DNA from: Adiantum capillus-veneris
Lineage: Eukaryota; Streptophyta; Polypodiopsida; Polypodiales; Pteridaceae
Assembly (NCBI GenBank): GCA_014529385.2
Contig: CM043958.1
Location: 79,031,169-79,095,168, forward strand
DNA length: 64,000 bases
Direction of reading: 5' to 3'
The notes beneath the pieces are model-generated. The model saw only the letters and a program-made list of their open reading frames with translations, was not told where the DNA came from and did not search any database. A program made the position numbers and the translations under genes. Of the stretch, positions 12,205 through 22,679 are shown in pieces. Positions within the stretch are counted from its first letter, which is position 1; each line of letters begins with the position of its first letter.

Positions 12205-12330
12205 CTAGCAGGATGCCTTGCAGTTAGTGGGATGCCTAGCGGCTAGCCAGATGCTTGGCGGTTAGCGGGATGCCTGGTGGTTAGCGGGATGCCTGGTGGT
12301 TAGAAAGATAACTCGTGGTTAGCGAGATGG
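12205..12330 (+). repeat. Minisatellite, about 19-20 bp unit
   Basis: Imperfect tandem copies of GGGATGCCTGGTGGTTAGC, best conserved at 12265-12305, with looser copies from 12119 outward (GAGATGCCTCGTGGTTATC). It lies inside the presumed Ty3 LTR. Confidence 0.8.
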
Positions 12331-12711
12331 AAAGGTTGCGCAATTCGTGGGTAGTGAATAAATAAATCCGTTGCAAAGGCTATCTTGGTTAGACAGAGAA
12401 AGTCCGTGGGTAGCGACAAACTCATAAGAATTTGGAAAAGTTTTTGTTGTTGAGATATATGACTGTCTTCATTAGGCCTTGTTTAAAGTTTTTTGGTATT
12501 GTTTGAAGGGCGGTATAAATGAACCTGTGTCTAGAATTAATTAAGCAACACTATTTTAATATGTAGAGCAGTGTGGCAGTAATTAGAAAACAAGCTAAAA
12601 AGTATGAGTATGGGGTGGAACATGGGGGTTGGATTAGGTTTCCAATCAAGGATGGGTGGTCTTGATTAGTTGAGAAACTCTCCACTCCCTTTTAATAAGA
12701 GAAGAAAAATT

Positions 12712-12960
12712 CACTACAAGAGGTTGTGTGCTCTTGTGACACTTTTAGCGACGAAAATACACTAGGTTTTTATAACCCCCTGGCGTCGCTAAAACCGTCG
12801 CTAATAGCGTCGCTATATGCGTCACTTATATGCATCGCTATATAGAGACGCTCATAGAGATGCTCATAGCGACGGTTACAGCGACGTTTACACAGAAGTC
12901 TATAGCGACGCTCATAGCGATGCTATAGCGCCATAAATAGCGACGGTTATAGCGACGCCC
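12712..12960. promoter_or_regulatory. CACTA 1 terminus and subterminal repeat block
   Basis: After the terminal CACTAC, about ten copies of TAGCGACG or its complement CGTCGCTA occur between 12746 and 12955, in both orientations and often paired with GGTTA. In En/Spm such motifs are bound by the TNPA protein to bring the ends together. That role here is inferred from position and arrangement. A 10-bp inverted repeat (GGGCATT...AATGCCC) follows at about 12984-12999. Confidence 0.8.
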
Positions 12961-13322
12961 GAGAGATTTTTTTTTTGGTGACAGGGCATTGAATGCCCTG
13001 CCACCCATCAAGCATATTGTACTTGATTCACTTTTTTAAAAAAGTGCAAGGGTAGATAATAGACCCAAAATAGTCACCCACAAGACGCATTGTTTGCAAA
13101 ATTGACAAGCGTAAAATTGACAATTGTACACATCATAGGCAAAATGAATTGATTGGCAATGTAATAATGACAATTGTACAACATCATAGACATAAAGAAT
13201 TGATTGGCAAAATGAACTGCGGTGACAAATGTAATAATATACATGGTTCAAAAAGACGTATAAAATCCGTCTCATGATACATAAGCTATGAGAAACCCTA
13301 AACTAATGCTATCTAGCTACAG

Positions 13323-14647
13323 CTAAACTGACGTCGTCCAGTCAGACGTCTCATCGCGTCCAAGCGGTGTATCTGTCGGATTCTGCAAAAAAAGACAATA
13401 AGACAGCTTTCAGTAAGTATAAACATATAACGACATTTATAAAACAATACAAAAAATAGAAAAGAGTAAACCCTAATACTAACCATGCGGCCGCGAGAAC
13501 TGAGAATGTCCATCAGGGCGTTTAAGCCCTTCCTGCCTGCGTACTCGCACTCGTACGGTGTGGGATCACGTCCTGTCATCGACCACTGTCAAAACATACA
13601 AAGATTTCATTATGTTAGAATTAAAAAACTCATAAACCCTAAACTATTGAACATAAAGAGCAATGCGAAAACACTTACGAAATCGGCCTCAAATGATGCC
13701 CATCCACCGCTCCCCAAGTGGTGCGAGCTCCCTGCCTCTACTCGCGCTCTGGCTGCATCCTTTTGTTGCTTCCACTTGTCGAGATTCTCGCGCGTTGCTT
13801 TCTTCGCATTCTTCCAATCTTCTTTGGCCAGCCAATCTGGCCTATTCCACCCATGCTTGATTGCTTTTTGCACTTCGGAACGCTTGTGTTTGCAGTATTC
13901 ACGCATTCGAATCTTCATCAGGTCTTCATTGAAGCGCTGATCCCGTGTTGGAACGGGAAACTCATCATGAAGTATGCTGATGACTCTGTTTTTTAAATCA
14001 CTTGGTACTTCACTCCATTTGTTTAGTATGTAGTGTCTAAACAGCTGAGAGCAAAGACCACGCATGCGCGAGATCACCTTCTTGCCGTCATCATCCATGA
14101 TGATGTCGCCGCTGAAGTCGACAGAGTAAGGCAAGCCCTCTGGCCGGTGACGCGTGAACCTGGGTGTCCCGACATGGGTCTCTAGCGGCGTGTCGATGGG
14201 GGTACGGACGTCAGGTGTCTCCACCGACGTCCGGGCCCCGAAGCGAGGAGTGTCGAGTGGGGTGGCTCCTGGCGGAGTAGGTAGAGGTGTGTAGCTGCTA
14301 GGAACAGTCAGCCGCGCAAAACCTGGCGTAGATGGCGATGTTGTGGCTGGTGTGGGGGCGGGCAAAGAAGGGGAGGGTAAAGAGCCTCGTCAAACACGAG
14401 GCGGTGTGGAGGCATCGGCGGTGGAATCCCCACAACAACCGCCACCGCCACTACTAGAGCGCCGGTGTCTAGACGAGTGTGAAGATCGTCTCGTCGACGC
14501 CGAAGCTTCGGAGCGCGCCGAATGCTCCGAAAGAGAGGGAGATGCGGATGGAGTAGGAACGCGCGATGATGCGCCAGAGCGATGACGCTCCACGTACCAC
14601 TGTCTCTGCTGCGGTGACAAAGAAGAAAGAATCTCCTCATCATCCAT
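13323..14647 (-). pseudogene. CACTA accessory protein (TNPA-like, Transposase_24 type), three exons
   Basis: This protein is expected to bind the subterminal repeats and assist transposition. Three exons splice with GT-AG introns: 14647-13679, 13585-13484 and 13382-13323, giving 376 codons plus stop with the frame kept across both junctions. Residues 1-170 are Ser/Pro/Thr-rich and probably disordered. The second half has the plant Ptta/En/Spm pattern: a WSEVPSDLKNRVISIL helix, RMREYCKHKRSEVQ, a DWKNAKKATREN segment, SSHHLGSGG, and TGRDPTPYECEY starting exon 2. One in-frame TGA at 14390-14392 is the only defect I see, so the gene died recently or the codon is polymorphic. The start is the ATG at 14645-14647 (MDDEEIL). 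Confidence 0.75.
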
Positions 14648-14918
14648 ACATGCATTAAACACACGAATATTTAAACTTAATATTGAATGAATAGAGTAGA
14701 CAATGACGCAAAGACCATTAAATACAATGACGCAATGACGCACATAAATACAATGACGCAATGAATTGAGTGATAGAAGAGGCAAGTCGAAAACTCAGAA
14801 TTTTCAATCAAAAATGTGAGCGCGAGTAGAAAAGAGCCTTATACACCATGGAAGGTACTTAGAGAGCCAGAGCTTTTACAACACGGAGAAAAATTGTTCA
14901 AATACAATATTTGTGGCT

Positions 14919-16996
14919 TTAAGAGATCTCTCTCTCATCCTCGCATAACTCAGTATAACTTCCTATATCTATATAGAGCTCTCCGTTTAAACACATATCC
15001 TCTGTTTCATTTTGTAGCTCCTCTGCATGCACCCCATATAGAGTAGTAGCATCTTGATGCTCGTTTGGCACCACCGCAGTGGCTTCTGATTGAACATCTT
15101 CTCTAATCTCCTCCATTGATGCCGTTGTGATTGGCACATGGTAGCCTTCATACGTCCTTGCACTACGAGGGGCTACCTCTATGACGTACCACCAGTTTGA
15201 TGTAGACTTTGTAGGATGAAATATTACCTGCCAGAGCCACATAGCTTACATGAGAGCTTTCAAGCACATAACTTGTAAAAGGGGGATGTTAACTATTTAC
15301 ATACTTACTTGTTCACAATGCTCGGGTAGTACGAAAGTGTCTCTTAGGTCAGTCCATTTCTTAGTAGAATCCACCTCAAGAAAACCAGACTCTCCTCTAC
15401 GCACAGTAGCGTTGCGACCCTCCATGATTATCTTGAACCATTGCACGTCGAACAAGTCGACAAAAAATCCTCTGTAATCGATCCTCAAAATCTCTTGTAG
15501 CGTGCCGAAGTAAGTGAGTTCCGCCACCACAGGATCTGCATCAGAGGAACGTCATCGACTAAACTGTTCAAATTTTGCTATGATTCCACAATCTTGAGTA
15601 AAGCGCTTTTTGTCGATCCGTTCCACCCTAAAATGTCGACCTTTACACCATGCTGTTGTGTATGACTTAAACTACAACGAACAAAGATTATGAGTGGCGG
15701 TTCAAACGTTTAGAAATAAAGTCACTAGCTAGTCGTACATTGCAAACTTACCTTGGTCGCGCAACCCCGAGAGTACTCCCACTCTTCCTCAGTCACTTCG
15801 TCACCGCATTGTTGTGCACTTTTCAATTGGTTGTGCAACCATCTTAAGCTCATGAATGTTGGTAGGCTCTCCAGACCCGTCGGATAGTGCATCGTTGGTC
15901 GTCTTCCCCGTCTCCACTCGATTCGTGCCCTCTGTCGCTCTTGCTTTGCATCCTCATATTGTGAAATCCACTTTTGCATCACTGGATTGTGAAGCATGCA
16001 AAATCGGTTGATTTTAGCCTCTAGATCTTCCGTCATCTTCTTCTCAACACCGAGATTGCACGTGACAATCCCAGATATGCGCTCATCATCTATGGTTCGC
16101 CATAGCGTGTCCCGGGCTTTATCAAATCCGTCTAGCCACTCTCCAATGTACACTAGGGACTCTGATACCAACCAACCTTCTGCCATGCTACCCTCCGGAC
16201 GTGCCTTTTGACGCACATATCCCTTAAGCGTTTTCATGAAACGTTCTAAGAAGAACATCCATCTGGAATGAACTGTGCCAGCTATTTCCACCTCATCAAC
16301 TATGTGAACAAGAAGATGCACCTGAATGGTTAGCATGGCAGTAGGAAAATGTTTCTCAAACATGCACACAAGCTCCGCAGCATTTAGTTTGGCGAATGGT
16401 ATGGAGTCTACGTTGATCTCCTTTTGTGAGATCCATTGCACCAGCTTTGCAAGTTTGTAGATTGTGTTACGGATGTCGAGAGACAAACATACCTCAATGG
16501 CAACCGGTAAAATAAACTGTAAAGTTTGTGCAGCAATGATATTAAAGTCCACATTTTATGCAATGATATTAAAGTCCACTATGAACGTACCTGACACATT
16601 TTATGCCAATCGTGTGACTTCAAACCGGTAAGCTTTCCTTCTTTAGTAAAACACGTTCGGAGCGAGTGCATTACGCCAGTGGGGGTCCGCAAAGATCGAA
16701 TGGTCTCTTGTACTTTGCGTTCTTGGGCTCCTGTGAAAATCCATGGTGCTTTAGGGAGTTGCAAGATTGGGTTGCAAGATTGCTGCTTGTTGGCTAGCGT
16801 CAGAGTCCGACGAGTTATAATTGGCAACAACTCGATCTATAATAGATGGATCGAACTCGCCAAATTCGCGAACGTGCTGCAAAGAAACACGTCTTGTCCG
16901 TCGCACAGCATGCTTGCATTGATTACAAGGACATAAGACCCTCGTTGAGAGATAGGTGTTTCGGTTGGACGGTCCCACATCCTCGTCACTACTCAT
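14919..16996 (-). pseudogene. CACTA transposase (TNPD-like), core domain deleted
   Basis: TNPD is the catalytic protein of CACTA elements. Four exons are inferred from GT-AG sites: 16996-16591, 16516-15752, 15671-15309 and 15227-14919. Exon 1 starts MSSDEDVGPSN and has a transposase-associated-like motif, VLCPCNQCKHAVRR. It then jumps, with a frame change near 16755-16790, into LPKAPWIFTG and LKSHDWHKMCQ, which normally follow the Transposase_21 domain. That catalytic domain is missing. Exon 2 holds DUF4218 (HSRWMFFLERFMKTLKGY, PEGSMAEGWL). Exons 3 and 4 hold DUF4216 (TYFGTLQEILRIDYRGFF and NWWYVIEV), with a TGA at 15552-15554. The deletion junction carries a tandem GTTGCAAGATTG duplication, as filler DNA does. 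Domain calls are confident, exon edges good. Confidence 0.8.
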
Positions 16997-17061
16997 AATG
17001 AGGATAAAAATCTTATAACCTGGACAACAAATTTAATATTCTATTGGCATTCTTCGTCTTA

Positions 17062-17099
<38 letters not shown>

Positions 17100-17108
17100 T
17101 CTCTCTCT
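17062..17108. repeat. (CT)n microsatellite
   Basis: CT dinucleotides with one interrupting TATC, just upstream of the element 1 transposase gene. Confidence 0.9.
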
Positions 17109-17387
17109 ACCTCACATTCTCTAGTCATGTCCAATCCCCGCACACCTCGGTCTAGAGGTGCACGGAGATCAGAACCACCGGGTTATAATCTTGTCTTTAT
17201 TGGTCAATACCTATATTTGTGGGTACAAGAAATCTACAGACCCACGTCTACATGATACTGCATGTAGTGGACAAAACCCCTTTGCCTCTTCTCTAGCTGT
17301 AGCACTTCATAGCATCTTAACATCTTTTCACAGTAGATCTTTTCACTGTTCGTCTAACTCTAAACCCTAAACCGTAAGTAATTCTTG

Positions 17388-17543
17388 CGTGGACTCGATC
17401 TAACATAAATAAGCGTAAATCTAAATAAACGTAAATCTAACTAAAAATAAACCTAAATCTAATTTAACGTAAGTCTACATCTAATAACCTAATCTTTAAC
17501 GTCTTTTGGGATAGTTTCCTACGACGTTAAAACTCTCTTCTTC

Positions 17544-17590
<47 letters not shown>
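17388..17590 (+). repeat. AT-rich direct repeat, copy 1, ending in (GT)n
   Basis: A run of CGTAAATCTAA-like units followed by AACGTCTTTTGGGATAG, a TTTCCTACGACGTTAA block and a (GT)n tract at 17547-17586. Copy 2 lies at 18072-18262 in the same order. The two copies bracket the HIPP fragment. Confidence 0.75.
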
Positions 17591-17591
<1 letters not shown>

Positions 17592-17712
17592 ACCTAAATA
17601 AACCTAAGTCTAACATAAATCTAAATCTAACGTAAATTATGTTATATTAATAACAAAGAACTAAACTAACAGGGATTATAAGAACCTTAAAACTGATTTA
17701 ACACATAATTTT

Positions 17713-18071
17713 TCACATAACTCGGCAAGAGTTGGCATTCTCATCACTAAAGATGTGAGAGTTAACTTCCGGCGGTGACGCTGCCTCATCTCCATCCACA
17801 TCTGACGACAGCAATTGGCCCTTTGGACCGTTCTTGCTCTTGTTACTAACTTTGAAGTTGCTGTTGAATGACTAGAGGTTGTCTAGATGGTCATTGTCGG
17901 GGATGTAGTGACTCTTGCCGTCCTGAAGATCCACCTTCTTCCCTATCTTTTGAAGACATTTCACCAGTACTTTTGGATCGACGGAGCCCACCATGAGTGA
18001 AGGCAGCAATACCCTATATTCCACTGAGGGCTTTCTTCACCTTCTTCATGCAGGCATCGCAGTCTATGGAG
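17713..18071 (-). pseudogene. HIPP-like heavy-metal-binding protein fragment captured in CACTA element
   Basis: HIPPs are small plant proteins with an HMA metal-binding domain and a C-terminal prenylation box. The minus strand from 18071 reads VSIDCDACMKKVKKALSGI, an HMA start with the CxxC metal site, then a TAG, then after a frame change and a likely short deletion VGSVDPKVLVKCLQKIGKKV, the second half of the HMA fold. A linker with a second TAG follows, then an acidic tail ending NSCRVM and a stop at 17713-17715. CRVM fits a CaaX prenylation box. The first HMA strand is missing and may have been on an upstream exon; AG precedes the fragment. Two nonsense codons and a shift make it a pseudogene. 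It sits between two direct repeats inside CACTA element 1, as expected for transposon gene capture. No other family I know combines these two ends. Confidence 0.7.
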
Positions 18072-18262
18072 ACTTAAATCTAATCTAATATAACGTAAAT
18101 CTAAATCTAGCGTAAATAAACGTAAATCTAACTAAAAATAAACCTGAATCTAATCTAATTTAACGTAAGTCTACATAGACTAAGCTAATCTTTAACGTCT
18201 TTTAGGATAGTTTCCTAGGACGTTATAACTCTCTTCTTCTTGTGTGTGTGCGCGTGTGTGGA
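18072..18262 (+). repeat. AT-rich direct repeat, copy 2, ending in (GT)n
   Basis: Repeats the layout of 17388-17590: CGTAAATCTAA units, AACGTCTTTTAGGATAG, TTTCCTAGGACGTTATAAC, then GT repeats. It starts at the boundary of the HIPP fragment. Confidence 0.75.
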
Positions 18263-18428
18263 TGTGTGTGCCAATAAAAAGAGATAAATGGTATAACCTT
18301 TCTATCACCCATGCCAAGTATGATAGATTGGTTATGCCATTTCCCTCTTGAATAATAGGTCTTGAGTTCAACTCCTCGTCGGCTAGATCTTTAGGTCTTT
18401 TAATTTTAATTAGTTTCCTACGACGCTA

Positions 18429-18666
18429 AATTAGTTTCTCTCTCTTTCTCTCTCAATGTGTGTGCGTTTTTTTGTTTATGCATGTTTTCTCTCTCTTTTC
18501 CTCTCTCAATGTGTGCGTTTTTTGTTTATGCATGTTCTCTCTCTCTTTTCCTCTCTCAATGTGTGCGCTTTTTGTTTATGCATGCTCTCTCTCTCTTTTC
18601 CTCTCTCAATGTGTGTGTGCATTCTTTGTTTATGTATGTGTGTGTGCGTTTTTGTTTATGTTTGTA

Positions 18667-18714
<48 letters not shown>

Positions 18715-18721
18715 AACACTA

Positions 18722-18759
<38 letters not shown>

Positions 18760-18862
18760 GGAGAGAGAAAGAGGGGAAGGGAACATGAGAGTGAGGAGAG
18801 GGAAGGAGCATACCTGGCTCTCCTTCCTCTCCTCGTGTGTGTGTGTGTGTGTGTGTGTGGAG

Positions 18863-18900
<38 letters not shown>
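18429..18900. repeat. 50-bp minisatellite plus CT/GT/GA microsatellites
   Basis: Three and a half units of about 50 bp begin CAATGTGTG at 18454, 18507, 18557 and 18607, each with TTTGTTTATGCATG and a CT-rich tail. Then come (CT)n at 18670-18710, (GT)n at 18723-18741, (GA)n to about 18765, (GT)n at 18834-18859 and (GA)n at 18867-18899. The long open frames here in several registers are artefacts of dinucleotide repeats. Confidence 0.9.
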
Positions 18901-18903
<3 letters not shown>

Positions 18904-20112
18904 CGTTACCTGCTCCTTGCTTGAGGGTGCCCTAAAATGTCTCAATGAAAGTTGTCCCAAATTGGTTAATTTTGGGAAATCAAACACAACGCATTTCAAT
19001 GGAAGCATGCTAAAATTACCTTGCATGGGCAAGTTTTGCAATGGACTTGGTGGCAAGCTGACTTGCCACTATTGCGATCAACTGCCCTTTTGTTTGCAAG
19101 CATGTGAGTTGCTTCATATATTATGTCATGCCAAGGGATGAGAGAATGAGCGGATTAATGGTACATCAAGGAAATCACCAACATGACATGCGGGATGGGT
19201 CATCAAATGGGCTCACCGATAAAACCAAAGAAATGGTTGCACGAGCTCTCAGTGTGGATAGACATGCATGCACAAGAAAGGTACAAATGTGTGTGACAAA
19301 GTAAATCGTGACAACAAATTTGATGCAAGAGGGGGCATCTAGACATGTACTTGGTGAGCAAGAATCTATAAATGTTGCTGAGGCAATGGGTCCCTTGGTG
19401 GAGGACAATTGGTGAGGATGATTTCATGTTTCTCTTTTTTGGACATAAGATTTTAAAGTAATTTAACTCTGAAATACAGGTTTTGAAGGTCCGTGCCTAC
19501 AACTAGGAATGGGCCAACAAAGGAGAGCTTTAGTGTGGACTCCTTGCTCGGTTAATATTAGAGACTCATTGTGTCAAGAGTTGAGAAGTCACAAATATAT
19601 GTGCCCTTGAAAGCTATGGGCCCGATTAGTCGGGTACTTTTCACAATATTACTAGTTAGTTTAGAGTATGTCTCATATCATATTCAGGGTTTATGAATGG
19701 CATCCATGCCTCTTACATGCGAAAAAAGGCATTGTTTATGGATTCTACATATGTCAATGGGATTTCATCTCTATGTTATAGGGAAATAGCTTCCATTAAA
19801 ATTACTTGATTTATCGACTGGACCTGTGGCGTATGACCTTGAAAACCACAATCATGGTGGATAGAGGACTTCCTCTCTTATGTTGCTTGTATCTTTACTT
19901 CGTGGAAATGGAGTAGGGTGTCGTCAACGGAACTTGAGAATAAAGGAAGGCCATCTATCAAGTCGTCCCAATCTTTTGAGGTTGGGGACCTCACTGGCTA
20001 AAATGAAAGTTGTAGAGCAACCAAGGATCCTCACCAGGGAGCCAGGTTATGATCAACAATCTTCTAATGATGTGAAGGCTTTTCGCAAGGAGATGCAAGG
20101 GTTGTAGATCTT

Positions 20113-21540
20113 ATGAATAATATTCTTGGTGTGCATATGATGGGAGGTGGAAGAGGTAAAAAATACATATACGAACATGGCTCTGGAAGCAATGAGGAGT
20201 TTACATGTAGTAAAGGAAGAGGGATGGCTGGAAGAGGGGATATGTTTCAATGTTATAATTGTGGTGAATGGGGTCATAAAATCCCTCAATTTGACAAGCC
20301 AAAAATAATGGGTGGTGATATGTTTCTTCTTCGTTTACAAATTGATCCTTTTTTAGCTTAATACAATGGTATTGAGATTAAAGGGGAAGCAAGACTAAGT
20401 GGTTTGATAGCTGAAGAGAAGGGTAAAACAAAGGTGGTAAGCATAATCTATTTGGAGAAGAAAGAGGATGATTCATGAGCTATGGTCATGGATATAGGTA
20501 AGACGGTTAAAAGAGATCACATGTAACAAGAGAGAAGCAAGTTGGAGCCATAAAAGAGGGAACAGGTACAAGTAAAGTGAAGAAGAAGAGAAAACCCAAG
20601 AAACATTACGATGCATCCAACTTTCCTTTGGGAGAAGGGCTTGGGGGGTTCGTAAAACTATAATATCACATGCGTTCAAGACATGTTTGTAAAACCCCTT
20701 ATCTATAATTTTTTTAAGGAATATAAAGTACCCTTTTTTTTAAATCTGTAATTAAGTTTTTTAAAATTTGAACAAATATTATCCTTTTGTATACATATTT
20801 CTATAATACCCTTCTGTTGAACTCACGTGATAGGTTAGATTTTTCTTAGGTGACCTCCCCGAGAAGAAGGGCAACCAAATTATAGTTTAGTGGATGATTT
20901 GGTGAGTAGGAAATATGATATTACCTTTGGGAAACTCATGGAGATGCGTCCTAAGTTAAAGAGGCAATGTAGGTATGTAGTCAACCCCGTGAAGAAGGAG
21001 CCTGCAAGGGGGTCTCTGAGAGTCCTATCTGTGAATGGTCTAACTCACATATGCCCTACTATGGATACATGGCATAAGAGGAAGTGCATTAGAGAGGTTT
21101 ATATTGATGGTGCATAGGTATGTGTTATTTCTCAAGATTGTGTATCAAAGTTGGGACTGAACATGGTAACAAATTAGGTTTTTGCATAAAGCTTACCAAC
21201 CAATCAAGGGTGAAGTGATTGGGATTTATTAATGACTTGGAGGTGTATTTATTTGATGTTAAAGTTCTAGTCACTTGTCATGATATGTCCACGGGTATTG
21301 GTGCTTTCCCTCTCATCCTTGAAAGACCATAGTTACAAGAAATGAAATTTGTACAGGATTGGGGACATGGTATGATCACTCTCTACAATACCAGAGGTGA
21401 TAATAAGAGGTTTGACATGGCTAGCAAACAATTTTTCGATGCTGATTTTGATGAGAAAATTGATGTAGGAGAGTTATCAAGTGAAAAAGAAGGCTATGGG
21501 GATGATGGAAGTGAGGTGGAAGATAGATGTGATATAGTGA
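20113..21540 (+). pseudogene. Ty3 (Tat-like) gag C-terminus and protease region
   Basis: A Gly/Arg-rich stretch (GGGRGKKY, GRGMAGRGDM) leads to a zinc knuckle CYNCGEWGHKIPQF at about 20251-20292, in which the last Cys of CCHC is replaced by Phe. After about 500 bp of broken frame, 20890-21117 reads toward VYIDGA, which resembles the VLIDGGS site of Tat/Athila proteases. A stop follows, then CVISQDCVSKLGL. 21342-21545 gives an acidic stretch. Not translatable as a whole. Confidence 0.6.
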
Positions 21541-21545
21541 TCTAG

Positions 21546-22580
21546 ATGTTTCCTCCCTTTTTCTCAAAGAAGAGCATGATGAGAAACAAATATTTCTTGG
21601 GCTTATGGAGAATCTCTAGTCCTCAGGAGAAAATTGAAGATCTGATGCAACCCAAAGTTCAATATAATGTCAAACTAGAGCTGATACAAGGTATGTTGTC
21701 TCTTGACTTGACTAGCCGTGAGAAGGGTGAGTACCTACATATGATACAACAATTTCACAATTTATTCATCACTTATTACGAGGAAATTATAGGATTTAAA
21801 GGAGAATAAATCAAGGAAGGAACTAAACCCGTACACCAAAAGCTAAGGAGAATGGGACAGGTACAACTTAATGCTTTAAAGGGAGAGGTAGACACACTTC
21901 TCAAAGCAGGTTTTATATGTCATGTGAGTATTGTAAAATGGGTGAGTCTTGTTGTTGTCACACCCAAGAAGGATGGAAACGGAATAAAATGTGTTGATTT
22001 TAAGCCTCTAAACACATCCATCAAGAGAGATCCATACATTCTTCCTTTCATAGATGACATACTTGATTGCATTGTAGGGCATGAGAGGTATAGTGTATGT
22101 GATGGATTGTCTCGATATTTTCAGCTCACCTTGGCTTTAGAAGATCAAAAGAAGACCACATTTATTACACCATGGAGGTACTTTTTCTATTGTGTGCTTT
22201 CCTTTGGTCTTATGAATGGCTATGCTTGGTACCAACAGTGCAGTAATAAGGTGCTCTCTCCCTTTCTTGGAAAGTTTGTGAAGGATCTTATTGATTACTT
22301 TTGTGTTTATAGCTCTAGAAAGGATCATTATGCAAAGCTTTGAATTGCATTGAAGCAATATGATGAAAGTGGAGGTCCAGTCAACCCAAAGAAGTGTCAT
22401 CTTGCTCAACCATGAGTGAAGTTTTTGGGGCATATGATCACAGAGAATGGGATTGAAGTGGATCCTGATAAAGTAAATGCTTTGGTGCTCCTCACATCAC
22501 CTAACAATACAAATCAACTCGCTACTTTTTCTCAAAAGGTGAAGTATATGTCAAGGTTCATAAATACCTTTGTCCTCTGA
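21546..22580 (+). pseudogene. Ty3 (Tat-like) reverse transcriptase
   Basis: 21852-22343 is open for 163 codons and shows the RT fingers and palm: EVDTLLKAGFI, VVVTPKKDGNGIKCVDFKPL, DPYILPFIDDILD and KKTTFITPWRYFFY. The catalytic box, normally YxDD, reads DLIDYFCVYS, so the paired aspartates are lost. The frame resumes after a stop with PVNPKKCHLAQP and FLGHMITENGIEVDPDKV, the RT thumb. Inactive, but the order and spacing are those of a Ty3 RT. Confidence 0.85.
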
Positions 22581-22679
22581 ACTTCTTTATCCTCCACAAG
22601 AAGTAGCAAGGTTGGATCATCTACAATAAAAAAAATAATGTGAAGAGGTTTTTCAAAGTATCAAAGAGGTTCTGGGTTC

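Larger units (their letters stand above)
10301..12711 (+). mobile_element. 3' end and LTR of a plus-strand Ty3 retrotransposon
   Basis: The only strong landmark is the polypurine tract AAGGTGGGGAGA at about 10890-10901, followed by TGTAGCGTACCCAAAA. Many plant Ty3 elements have just this arrangement before the 3' LTR. The upstream 600 bp (10301-10889) carries short open pieces I cannot assign and is taken as decayed element interior. The LTR probably spans 10902 to about 12700 and holds a minisatellite at 12205-12330 and a TATA-like CTATACAAAG near 11418. Its right edge is not established and may be hidden by CACTA element 1 at 12712. Confidence 0.55.
12712..18250 (-). mobile_element. CACTA (En/Spm) DNA transposon, element 1
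   Basis: The left terminus is CACTACAAGAGGTTGTGTG at 12712, the standard plant CACTA end, followed by a block of subterminal repeats. Both usual genes lie inside on the minus strand: a TNPA-like second protein (13323-14647) and a TNPD-like transposase (14919-16996). To the right are microsatellites and a captured HIPP gene fragment. I could not find a matching inverted terminus on the right, so 18250 is a conservative limit. The element may extend further or be truncated. Lacking the central transposase domain, it should be non-autonomous. Confidence 0.8.

Noticed and set aside
14343-14585. Plus-strand 80-codon frame
   Set aside because: Antisense to the Ser/Pro-rich exon of the TNPA-like gene, whose GC-rich codons leave the opposite strand open.
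17258-17270. GCATGTAGTG as the right terminus of CACTA element 1
   Set aside because: Only the six terminal bases match; neighbouring bases do not match CACTACAAGAGG, and no subterminal motif cluster is present.
18456-19056. Long open frames in several registers on both strands
   Set aside because: They translate CT, GT and GA dinucleotide repeats (Leu-Ser, Cys-Val, Arg-Glu runs), which are open in most frames by composition.
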